Positions 1 to 5,877 of a DNA stretch of 6,827 bases are shown here, piece by piece. A program made the translations under genes and the position numbers. Numbering within the stretch: position 1 is the first letter of the stretch; the number at the start of each line of letters is the position of its first letter. Source of the DNA: Candidatus Competibacteraceae bacterium (GTDB lineage Bacteria > Pseudomonadota > Gammaproteobacteria > Competibacterales > Competibacteraceae); contig JAGRHI010000217.1 in NCBI GenBank assembly GCA_020445045.1, positions 1 through 6,827 on the forward strand, written 5' to 3'. The notes beneath the pieces were generated by a model. It was not told the DNA's origin. It saw nothing but the letters and a program-made list of their open reading frames with translations, and did no database searches.

Positions 1-110
1 TCGCCTGCGGCGGCGAATCCGGCGCCCGAGAGGCGGGTAAGTGGCGATTGGAGGGCAAGGACTACATGGTCCAGGAAGGCGACGTCATGCACTTCCGCTT
101 CAACGTCTAG
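1..110 (+). CDS. ychF: Ribosome-binding ATPase YchF, C-terminal end (partial)
   Basis: Only the last 35 codons are present; the reading frame enters at base 3 and stops at TAG 108-110. The peptide ends in KWRLEGKDYMVQEGDVMHFR then FNV. This is the highly conserved C-terminal signature of YchF/Ola1, where a TGS-type domain closes with G-K-D-Y-x-V-x-x-G-D-V-x-x-F-x-F-N-V. YchF is a cytosolic Obg-family P-loop protein that prefers ATP to GTP, binds ribosomes and is linked to oxidative-stress responses; the nucleotide-binding part lies outside the window. In many proteobacteria ychF follows pth (peptidyl-tRNA hydrolase), so pth may lie to the left, but that cannot be seen. The gene converges on ksgA across a 185-base gap. 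Identification rests on the tail alone, but the tail is distinctive. Confidence 0.93.
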   Translation, partial: ACGGESGAREAGKWRLEGKDYMVQEGDVMHFRFNV

Positions 111-295
111 GCGGCGGACAAGGATGGGACCACGGGATGATCGCTGCCGGGTCCGCATCGGCGCCACGCCCGTGGCTGACCGGGCCAGCGCGCACTGGCG
201 CGCCTTCCCCAACGATCTCCAGCACTCTGACGCTGTGTGACATGCTGGGGCAGCACCTCAAATAGGCCCCGCGAATTTTGGTCGTCGGATCGACT
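111..295. other. Convergent intergenic region with GC-rich inverted repeats
   Basis: This 185-base gap lies between the 3' ends of ychF and ksgA, and I see no credible gene in it. It holds several inverted repeats. CCACGGG at 130-136 pairs perfectly with CCCGTGG at 169-175. GCCAC 163-167 pairs with GTGGC 172-176 around a 4-base loop, which is mutually exclusive with the first. GCGCGC 188-193 pairs with GCGCGC 198-203 around ACTG. TGCTG 243-247 pairs with CAGCA 251-255 around GGG. None is followed by a proper T-tract on either strand; the only run is TTTT at 276-279. The position suits transcript ends of both genes, but classical intrinsic terminators are not evident. Confidence 0.5.
188..203. 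terminator. Possible bidirectional GC hairpin between convergent genes
   Basis: A perfect 6-bp all-GC stem (GCGCGC/GCGCGC) closes a 4-base ACTG loop. It sits 77 bases past the ychF stop and 92 bases past the ksgA stop. It could help stop or protect transcripts from both sides. No U-run follows it on either strand, so intrinsic termination is doubtful; a 3'-end stabilising hairpin is an equal possibility. Confidence 0.25.
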
Positions 296-1084
296 TCAGG
301 GGGCGACCGCGCTCAACGCCGCGAATGCCGCCAGATCCAGCGTTTCCGGCCGGGCGCCAGGATCGACGCCCGCCGCTTCGATCTGGGCAAGGTCCAACCA
401 GCCGCGCAAGGCATTGCGCAAGGTCTTGCGGCGCTGGGCGAACGCTCGGCGCACCACCTCGGCGAATCGTCGCTCGTCCCGCACCGCGACGGGCGATGTT
501 TCACGTGGAACCAAGCGCACCACCGCCGACCGGACCTTGGGCGGTGGCTGGAACGCTTCCGGTCCCACCGTGAACAACGGCTCGACTTGGCAGCGGTACT
601 GCAGCATCACCGACAGTCGACCATAAGCCTCCTCGCTCGGACCTGCCGCCATCCGCTCCACCACATCCTGTTGCAGCATAAAATGCAGGTCGCACAGGTG
701 ATTGGCCTGATCCAGCAGATGGAACAGCAAGGGAGTGGAGATGTTGTAGGGCAGGTTGCCGACCACCCGCAAGCGGGGACCCGTGCCACGCAATGCGGTG
801 AAATCGAACTTCAGCGCATCGGCGTGATGAAGTCGCAACCTACCGATATCCGCGCAATGGACCCGCAGCGGTTCCAGTAGATCGCGGTCCAGTTCCACGG
901 CGTCCAACTCGCCGACGGCGGCCAGCAACGGCCGGGTCAGCGCCCCCAGGCCAGGGCCGATTTCCACCAAATGGTCGCCCGGCACCGGTCGGATCGTCGC
1001 GACGATGCGTTCAAGTACGCTGGGATCACGCAGGAAATGTTGGCCGAAGCGCTTGCGGGGGCGATGCGCCAAAGCAGCGCTCAC
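296..1084 (-). CDS. ksgA: 16S rRNA (adenine1518/1519-N6)-dimethyltransferase KsgA (RsmA)
   Basis: This 262-residue protein transfers four methyl groups from S-adenosylmethionine to two adjacent adenines in helix 45 of 16S rRNA, a late checkpoint in 30S subunit maturation. Loss of the enzyme gives kasugamycin resistance. Visible motifs in order are RKRFGQHFL (10-18), the SAM-binding loop EIGPGLGALT (41-50), acidic VELD (63-66), D89-A-L, the catalytic NLPYNIS (110-116), YGRLSVMLQY (154-163) and FQPPPKVRS (178-186). Length is normal for the family. The start is GTG at 1084-1082, which puts ten residues before the conserved RKRFGQ, as in known KsgA proteins; there is no internal ATG in that stretch. 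It overlaps the surA stop by GTGA and has no well-spaced Shine-Dalgarno sequence, so translational coupling to surA is likely. In E. coli and Pseudomonas pdxA lies between surA and ksgA; here it is missing. A parS-like sequence lies within codons 191-196. Confidence 0.97.
   Translation of the reverse strand: MSAALAHRPRKRFGQHFLRDPSVLERIVATIRPVPGDHLVEIGPGLGALTRPLLAAVGELDAVELDRDLLEPLRVHCADIGRLRLHHADALKFDFTALRGTGPRLRVVGNLPYNISTPLLFHLLDQANHLCDLHFMLQQDVVERMAAGPSEEAYGRLSVMLQYRCQVEPLFTVGPEAFQPPPKVRSAVVRLVPRETSPVAVRDERRFAEVVRRAFAQRRKTLRNALRGWLDLAQIEAAGVDPGARPETLDLAAFAALSAVAP
497..512. promoter_or_regulatory. parS-like centromere site (ParB binding) inside ksgA
   Basis: The + strand reads TGTTTCACGTGGAACC. 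It matches the Bacillus-type parS consensus TGTTTCACGTGAAACA at 14 of 16 positions, and the Pseudomonas-type core GTTCCACGTGGAAC at 13 of 14. parS is the site where ParB clamps load and from which the ParABS system segregates newly replicated origins; it commonly lies inside genes close to oriC. On the coding strand this is codons 191-196 of ksgA (L-V-P-R-E-T), written TTG GTT CCA CGT GAA ACA. Several of these codons (TTG, GTT, CGT, ACA) end in A or T or are otherwise unlike the G/C-ending choices of neighbouring codons, as expected if the DNA word itself is selected. Binding is inferred, not shown. Confidence 0.6.
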
Positions 1085-2505
1085 TGCGCTGGCGGAGCGG
1101 AACTCTCCGCCGAAGCCGCCGCCGGCTGCAGGCGGATTTCCACATAAGCTTCCTCACGCAAGCGGCGCAAAGTCTGTTCCCATTCTTCGTCGGCCCGCCG
1201 CCGCAGCAACGCCTCGCGTACTCGGGCGCGGTTGGCTTCGGTCGACGCCGGCCCCTGACGCCGTTCCCGCACCTGAACGATATGCCAACCGAACGGCGTC
1301 TTGAATGGCGCACTGATTTCGCCGGGCTGTAGTTCGTTCATCGCCTGCTCGAACCGCGGCACCAACATCCCTGGCGTCACCCAACCCAGATCGCCGCCGC
1401 GCTCGGCGGAAGGGGTATCCTCGGAATTGGCGCGGGCCACGACCGCGAAATCCTCGCCGTTCTGAATGCGCTGACGCAGTTGAGCCAAGCGCTGGCGGGT
1501 TTCCTCGTCGGACAGTTGCGGCGAGGTTTTGATCAGAATATGGCGAGCGTGGGTCTGTGTCACCAAGTTGGAGGATGCGGACGAACGCGCTTCGCCGCCA
1601 CCTTTGACTTCCAGCAGCTTGACGATGTGAAATCCACTGGGGCTGCGGATCAGTCCGCTCAGTTGTCCGGGTTGCAACTTCGGGACCACCTCGGTGAATA
1701 GGGTAGGCAACTGATCGGCGCGCCGCCAGCCCAGATCGCCACCTTCCAGCGCCTGCCGACCGGCGGAAACGCTCACCGCCATCTGACGAAAATCCGCGCC
1801 CTGCCGCAATCGCGCCAACACCTTGTCGGCCTCTTGCCTTGCGGTTTCGACCTGCCGCGGCGTAGCTTCTTCCGGCAGGGCGATCAGGATCTGGGCCAAA
1901 TGATATTCGCGTTCGCCGCCGGCGCCGCTGTTGCCGCCACCGCCGAAATCACCACCGCCGCCGGCCAACTGGGCTTGCAGGCTGTCCACATCCTGCTCGG
2001 AAACCTGGATCTGGCTGTCCACCAGCTTCTGGCGCAGCCGTGCCGCCATGATTTCCCGGCGCACGTCATCGCGGAACTTGGCGAAATCGGTGCCATCCTT
2101 CTCGATCATCTGCCGCAACTGCGTCAGATTCATGTTGTTGCGCCGGGCCAAGGTTTCGATGGCGGCATTCAAGGTGGCATCATCCACGGTGATGCCGTTG
2201 CGTTCGGCGGCGCGCAGTTGCAGTTGGGACAAAATCAACCGCTCCAGCACTTGATTCTCCAGCACCGAATCGGGCGGGATCGGCACCTTCTGCTGCCGCA
2301 ACTGGATTTTGATCGCGGCCATCGCCGCCTCCAGTTCCCGGCGGGTAATGACGTCATCATTGACCACCGCCGCGATGGCATCCAACGCGCTGCCCGAGCC
2401 TTCGGGTCCGGGACCGAACACCAGTTGGGTTTGGCCAGTGGCCGGTAGGATGACTAGCGGCAAATACAGCAAGAAAGCAAGCAAGCGTTTGTTCATACGT
2501 GTCAT
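1081..2505 (-). CDS. surA: Periplasmic chaperone / peptidyl-prolyl isomerase SurA
   Basis: SurA escorts unfolded outer-membrane proteins, including LptD, across the periplasm to the BAM complex. The 474-residue product starts with a signal peptide (MTRMNKR, then a hydrophobic stretch from about residue 8 to 21, cleavage probably near 22-25). The SurA N-terminal chaperone region follows (about 40-180, with ALDAIAAVVNDDVITRREL at 40-58). Two parvulin domains come next: P1 about 200-301 (GGDLGW 255-260, FHIV 292-295) and P2 about 317-415 (HARHILIK 319-326, GGDLGW 370-375, GWHIV 406-410). A C-terminal helix ends in an Ala/Ser/Pro-rich tail. It is longer than the 428-residue E. coli protein, mainly through a glycine-rich linker at 182-197, a longer P1-P2 linker and the tail. 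ATG 2505 was chosen because it precedes the signal peptide and lies 11 bases after the lptD stop; ATG 2496 (471 residues) is possible. No clear Shine-Dalgarno sequence is visible, so coupling to lptD is likely. Confidence 0.96.
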   Translation of the reverse strand: MTRMNKRLLAFLLYLPLVILPATGQTQLVFGPGPEGSGSALDAIAAVVNDDVITRRELEAAMAAIKIQLRQQKVPIPPDSVLENQVLERLILSQLQLRAAERNGITVDDATLNAAIETLARRNNMNLTQLRQMIEKDGTDFAKFRDDVRREIMAARLRQKLVDSQIQVSEQDVDSLQAQLAGGGGDFGGGGNSGAGGEREYHLAQILIALPEEATPRQVETARQEADKVLARLRQGADFRQMAVSVSAGRQALEGGDLGWRRADQLPTLFTEVVPKLQPGQLSGLIRSPSGFHIVKLLEVKGGGEARSSASSNLVTQTHARHILIKTSPQLSDEETRQRLAQLRQRIQNGEDFAVVARANSEDTPSAERGGDLGWVTPGMLVPRFEQAMNELQPGEISAPFKTPFGWHIVQVRERRQGPASTEANRARVREALLRRRADEEWEQTLRRLREEAYVEIRLQPAAASAESSAPPAQ

Positions 2506-2516
2506 CGGAATGAATG

Positions 2517-4787
2517 CTAGTAACGGATCGGCTGATAGCCGAAGATGGAACTTTGCAACACGGTCTCCAGACCACCGCCCAATCGGGTCAGTCCCTTCAG
2601 TTCCAGTTCCAGGTAAAAACCGGTTTGCGCATCGACTTCCAGCGGGCTGTCGCGGTACTGGCGCGCGACCGCGCGAAACGCCCAGCAGCAATCCTCGTAT
2701 TCCAACCCGGCCAGGGTTTCCAGATTGCGGTCGATGTTCAATGCCTGGTTCCAGCGGGCCAGCACTCGTAACCGCGAGCTTAGCGGCCACACCAACGACG
2801 CATCCACGGAGTGGATTTGATCGTTCAGCCCCAAGTCGGACGGGTCGCGATCCCGCAGGTAGGACAGGTTGACGAACTGACGCGAAGTGGCGAAGTAGCG
2901 CAGGTCGAACGCGGTGCGCAGCAAGTCGCTGTTGTCCGGCTCCAGTTGCATGCCCCCCTGTACCGACCAGCGGGACGACAGGTTCAACGATCCCTGGGCG
3001 ATCAACCCCGAATTGGCCGCGGTTTGTGGAGGAAGCTCGGGATACAGGTTCACCCGGCGGTCTTCAAAATACTGGATCTGGCCGACACTGGCGCGTAGGC
3101 GCTCGCGACCACTCGGTCCGTCGATCAGCCGGGAGGTCAGCGCGGCGGTCAACTGGTTGGCGTCGCCCAGCCGGTCGGCGCCAGTGAACCGATTCTGGCG
3201 GAACAGCCAGTCAAAATCGCGATCCATCCGGGCGCTGTCGAAAATAGGGATATCGTCCTGGTCACGATAGGGGACATACAGATAGAACAGGCGCGGCTCC
3301 AGCGTCTGCGTCCCAGCCGTCACACCCAGCCAATCGACCTGCAAGGGCCGTTCGAAGATCAGGCCGCTGTCCAGGCCGAGCACCGGCGCGGCGCGCGAGG
3401 GCGCATCGTTGGCACCCGGAGCGGTGTTGTCGAGCTGATAGCCAGTGTAGCGAAATCCGGCCTGGGGTTTCAGATATCCCCAGGGTTTTTCCAGCGTCCA
3501 GCCCACGGTCGGCCACAGATCCAGGCGGGTGCCGGTCACCACTTCGGAGTCGGATTGCTGAAAGCGTACCACTTCACCGTGCAAGCGGTAGTCGAAACCA
3601 CCAGCCCCGGTCGGCCAAGCCCCGTCGAACACCAGTTGCGGCAGGCGCTCGTAAGGGTCACCGGTCAGGGTGAACAGCGCCGGATTCAGGATTTGGTAAC
3701 CTTGTACCCGCGCCAGCGCTCGCCACCAGTCTCCCTGGTAGCGCACATCCAGATACCGTTCCAGGTAGTTGACCGTCAGAAAATCCAGATTGTTGCTTAA
3801 GTCCCGAATATAGCTGTCGTCGGAAACGTATTCGAACCGCAGGTTGGTGTAGAGGTTGGGCAGCGGCGTGGCGCGGTCGACGATATTGAAGGAACCGCGG
3901 GCGTCGCCGTAACGACGGTCGTAAGGGATGTATTCGGCATCGACCTTTCCGTGTCGGTCGGAGTTCAAATAGCGGAACTCCGCACCCAGCAGCAGGCCGC
4001 GCGCGGACATCAGCCGGGGCGTGAAGGTCATGTCGCGGTTCGGCGCGATGTTCCAATAATAAGGAAGCGAGAGATCAAAGCCGGTCTCGCTATCGTAGCC
4101 CTGGCGTGGAAACAGGAACCCGGACTGCCGCTCCTCGGTGATGGGAAACGATAGATACGGAAAATAGAATACCGGCGTGTCCTTGAACGCCAGCACGATA
4201 TCGTGGGCCGTACCGCGACCGCTCGCCGCGTTCAGGTTGAGCCGGCGTGCCCGCAGTTCCCACGCTTCCCGGCCACGTGGACAGGTCGAATAGGTGGCGT
4301 CTTCCAGTTGACTGCTCTGTTGGGCACGGTCCACGTTCACCTTCTCGGCGTAACCCTGGGCATTGCGTCCCGGCAGATAGTAATCCGCATCCTTGAACCA
4401 ACCGGTCTCGGCGTTCAGGTCCACTTCCGCCTGGGTGCCACGCAGCGCTTGGCTGGGATCGCCGTAGGTGAATCCTTCCTCGACCCGAACCCGGTTGGCC
4501 GGACGCTCCAGGGTCATCCGCTCGGCGCGCAAGCGCTGGTCGCCGCGAGACAGCTTGACGCCGCCTTCCAGCACGGACCAGGTGGATGAGGATTCGATCC
4601 GGCCAGCTTCGGCCCGCACCGGCAGATCGTCCGGTGACGGCGCGTTCGGAGTGGCCGGCACGATCTCTTGAGCCAGTTCGTCGGCTTCGCACTGGAGCCA
4701 CGGATTGAAGGTGGATTGCGCCTGGACACCGGCCAGCGGCAGTACCGCCAGCACGGCGCCGGTCGCCAGCACTCGGAAATGCGGCAT
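2517..4787 (-). CDS. lptD: LPS-assembly outer-membrane protein LptD (OstA/Imp)
   Basis: LptD is the beta-barrel half of the LptD-LptE translocon that inserts lipopolysaccharide into the outer leaflet of the outer membrane. The 756-residue product has a signal peptide ending near VQA (residue 23) and an LptA-like OstA jellyroll domain (about 55-200; WSVLEGGVKLSRGDQRLRAE is typical). The barrel follows, with LPYYWNIAPNRDMTFTPRLM (241-260), TLEPRLFYLYVPYRDQDDIP (495-514) and YEDCCWAF (697-704). Cysteines 33, 169, 700 and 701 correspond to the four E. coli cysteines that form the long-range disulfides needed for function, so the mature disulfide-bonded form is expected; a Dsb system and LptE must be encoded elsewhere. 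ATG 4787 sits directly before the signal peptide. An upstream in-frame ATG at 4829 would add 14 residues to the n-region, and neither has a convincing Shine-Dalgarno sequence. It is probably the first gene of lptD-surA-ksgA, with divergent amgK 76 bases away, as in Pseudomonas. Confidence 0.97.
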   Translation of the reverse strand: MPHFRVLATGAVLAVLPLAGVQAQSTFNPWLQCEADELAQEIVPATPNAPSPDDLPVRAEAGRIESSSTWSVLEGGVKLSRGDQRLRAERMTLERPANRVRVEEGFTYGDPSQALRGTQAEVDLNAETGWFKDADYYLPGRNAQGYAEKVNVDRAQQSSQLEDATYSTCPRGREAWELRARRLNLNAASGRGTAHDIVLAFKDTPVFYFPYLSFPITEERQSGFLFPRQGYDSETGFDLSLPYYWNIAPNRDMTFTPRLMSARGLLLGAEFRYLNSDRHGKVDAEYIPYDRRYGDARGSFNIVDRATPLPNLYTNLRFEYVSDDSYIRDLSNNLDFLTVNYLERYLDVRYQGDWWRALARVQGYQILNPALFTLTGDPYERLPQLVFDGAWPTGAGGFDYRLHGEVVRFQQSDSEVVTGTRLDLWPTVGWTLEKPWGYLKPQAGFRYTGYQLDNTAPGANDAPSRAAPVLGLDSGLIFERPLQVDWLGVTAGTQTLEPRLFYLYVPYRDQDDIPIFDSARMDRDFDWLFRQNRFTGADRLGDANQLTAALTSRLIDGPSGRERLRASVGQIQYFEDRRVNLYPELPPQTAANSGLIAQGSLNLSSRWSVQGGMQLEPDNSDLLRTAFDLRYFATSRQFVNLSYLRDRDPSDLGLNDQIHSVDASLVWPLSSRLRVLARWNQALNIDRNLETLAGLEYEDCCWAFRAVARQYRDSPLEVDAQTGFYLELELKGLTRLGGGLETVLQSSIFGYQPIRY

Positions 4788-4863
4788 CACGGAGCAGGAT
4801 TTTACGTGTCGATTAAAGTGCCCTAACATCGCATAGATTGACCATGGCTGCAATCTCACCCAG
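4788..4863. promoter_or_regulatory. Divergent promoter region of lptD-surA-ksgA and amgK-murU
   Basis: This 76-base gap between divergent start codons is visibly richer in A/T than the genes around it and must hold at least parts of the promoters for both operons. On the minus strand there are -10-like words TTTAAT (4817-4812) and TAAAAT (4804-4799), but neither has a good -35 at the right distance, so the lptD promoter is unresolved. A sigma-E type promoter, as known for E. coli lptD, was looked for and not recognised. If lptD starts at the upstream ATG 4829, the true gap is only 34 bases and promoters would extend into the amgK coding start. Confidence 0.55.
4801..4829 (+). promoter_or_regulatory. 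Candidate sigma-70 promoter for amgK-murU
   Basis: A -35-like TTTACG (4801-4806, 4 of 6 to TTGACA) is followed after exactly 17 bases by a -10-like TAACAT (4824-4829, 4 of 6 to TATAAT). Transcription would begin near 4836, giving a leader of about 28 bases before ATG 4864. Spacing and position are good but both hexamers are imperfect, so this is a moderate to weak prediction. Confidence 0.35.
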
Positions 4864-5877
4864 ATGGAGCGAACTTGCTTGAGCGACCGTGAGCACCTAC
4901 TGCTGGAATGGCTAAACACCGTCTTGCCGGTAGCGCCGGACCGCATGGCGCCGGCATCCAGCGATGCCAGTTTCCGCCGTTATTTCCGGATCTGGTACGA
5001 CGGCCAAACCCGGATCGTGATGGACGCCCCGCCGGACAAGGAAGACTGCCGACCGTTCGTCGCCATCGGCCAGGCCATGCGCGGCCTGGGCCTGAACACG
5101 CCCGAAGTGTTGGCTGGCGATCTCGATCAGGGATTGTTGCTGTTGACCGATCTTGGCAGTCGTCAGTATCTGGCGGAGCTCGACGAGGGGAGCGTGGCCG
5201 GACTGTACGATGATGCACTGGCGGCACTGGCGTGCCTGCAAACCGGCGGCGATCCCGACTCGCCCCTGTTGCCGCCCTACGACTCGGCGCTGCTGCACCG
5301 GGAAATGGATCTGTTCCGTGACTGGTTTCTGGAGCGCTTGCTTGGCCTGGAACTGTACATGGACGAACGGCAAACGCTCGACCAAACCTTCGCCCTGCTG
5401 GCCGATAACGCCCTGGAACAACCACAGGTATGGGTCCATCGCGATTACCATTCCCGCAACTTGATGGTCACCGGTCCGGTCAACCCCGGCGTATTGGATT
5501 TTCAGGACGCGGTGGTGGGCGCGGTGACCTACGACCTGGTTTCGCTGCTGCGTGACTGCTACATCGCCTGGCCGCGCGAGCAGGTCGAACGCTGGGTGCT
5601 GGATTACCGGGCGCGACTACGAGCGCTGGGCATGAGTGGACTGGACGACGCCGGGCAGTTCCTGCGCTGGTTCGATCTGATGGGCGTGCAGCGCCATCTC
5701 AAGGCCATCGGCATCTTCGCCCGCCTGAAGCTGCGCGACGGCAAGGCCGGCTACCTGCGCGACATTCCCCGGACTCTGGGCTATGTGCTGGAGGTGACGG
5801 ACCGCCACGCCGAACTGGCCAGCTTGCGTGAGTTGCTGCGGGCGCGGCGAGTGGATCGCTGGGAGCCCACGCCGTGA
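4864..5877 (+). CDS. amgK: N-acetylmuramate/N-acetylglucosamine kinase AmgK
   Basis: AmgK is a cytosolic kinase that phosphorylates the anomeric (C1) hydroxyl of MurNAc, and also GlcNAc, released during peptidoglycan turnover. Its product feeds MurU. The 337-residue protein has the aminoglycoside-phosphotransferase fold. It shows the nucleotide-loop segment SSDASFRRYFR (32-42), the strand IVMDAPPDKED (51-61), the catalytic loop HRDYHSRN (192-199; D194 as base, N199 for metal) and the metal-binding DFQD (212-215). The C-terminal half carries conserved WFDLMGVQRHLKAIGIFARL (269-288). The neighbours confirm the assignment: murU overlaps by GTGA and lptD lies divergently upstream, the order known from Pseudomonas. 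The annotated start is ATG 4864, which lacks a Shine-Dalgarno sequence. TTG at 4879 has TGGAG nine bases upstream and would give a protein starting at residue 6; either start keeps all motifs. It could be labelled simply as an APH-family phosphotransferase, but context favours AmgK. Confidence 0.93.
   Translation: MERTCLSDREHLLLEWLNTVLPVAPDRMAPASSDASFRRYFRIWYDGQTRIVMDAPPDKEDCRPFVAIGQAMRGLGLNTPEVLAGDLDQGLLLLTDLGSRQYLAELDEGSVAGLYDDALAALACLQTGGDPDSPLLPPYDSALLHREMDLFRDWFLERLLGLELYMDERQTLDQTFALLADNALEQPQVWVHRDYHSRNLMVTGPVNPGVLDFQDAVVGAVTYDLVSLLRDCYIAWPREQVERWVLDYRARLRALGMSGLDDAGQFLRWFDLMGVQRHLKAIGIFARLKLRDGKAGYLRDIPRTLGYVLEVTDRHAELASLRELLRARRVDRWEPTP
5861..5876 (+). promoter_or_regulatory. Ribosome binding site deciding the murU GTG start
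   Basis: GGGAG at 5861-5865 lies eight bases before GTG 5874-5876, the best-spaced Shine-Dalgarno match of any start in the window. It supports GTG 5874 rather than the in-frame ATG 5883 as the murU start. It lies inside the amgK coding sequence, so murU can be translated by reinitiation at the GTGA overlap or by direct entry. Confidence 0.6.

Noticed and set aside
247..279. GGGGC 247-251 / GCCCC 266-270 stem followed by TTTT 276-279 as an intrinsic terminator of ychF.
   Set aside because: The loop is 14 bases and the T-run is only four bases, starting five bases after the stem, so it falls short of a credible intrinsic terminator.
278..880. A 200-codon plus-strand open frame opposite ksgA.
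   Set aside because: Antisense shadow of ksgA with no domain signature and no ribosome binding site.
1834..2448. A 204-codon plus-strand open frame opposite surA.
   Set aside because: It is a shadow of a high-GC gene; the composition (Gln, Leu, His-rich) has no recognisable domain, and surA on the other strand is certain.
2506..2790. Upstream in-frame extension of surA to 2790 (569 residues).
   Set aside because: It runs over the lptD 3' coding region, and the true signal peptide begins at MTRMNKR, so the extension is an open-frame artefact.
4274..4279. A second CACGTG core (within GGCCACGTGGAC) inside lptD, considered as another parS.
   Set aside because: Only the central eight bases CCACGTGG match; the flanks that ParB needs (GTT...AAC) are wrong, leaving about 9 of 14.
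4830..4946. Upstream extension of lptD to 4946 (809 residues).
   Set aside because: It overlaps the amgK coding start, is Arg/Ser-rich and unlike LptD, and would bury the signal peptide at residue 54 onward.
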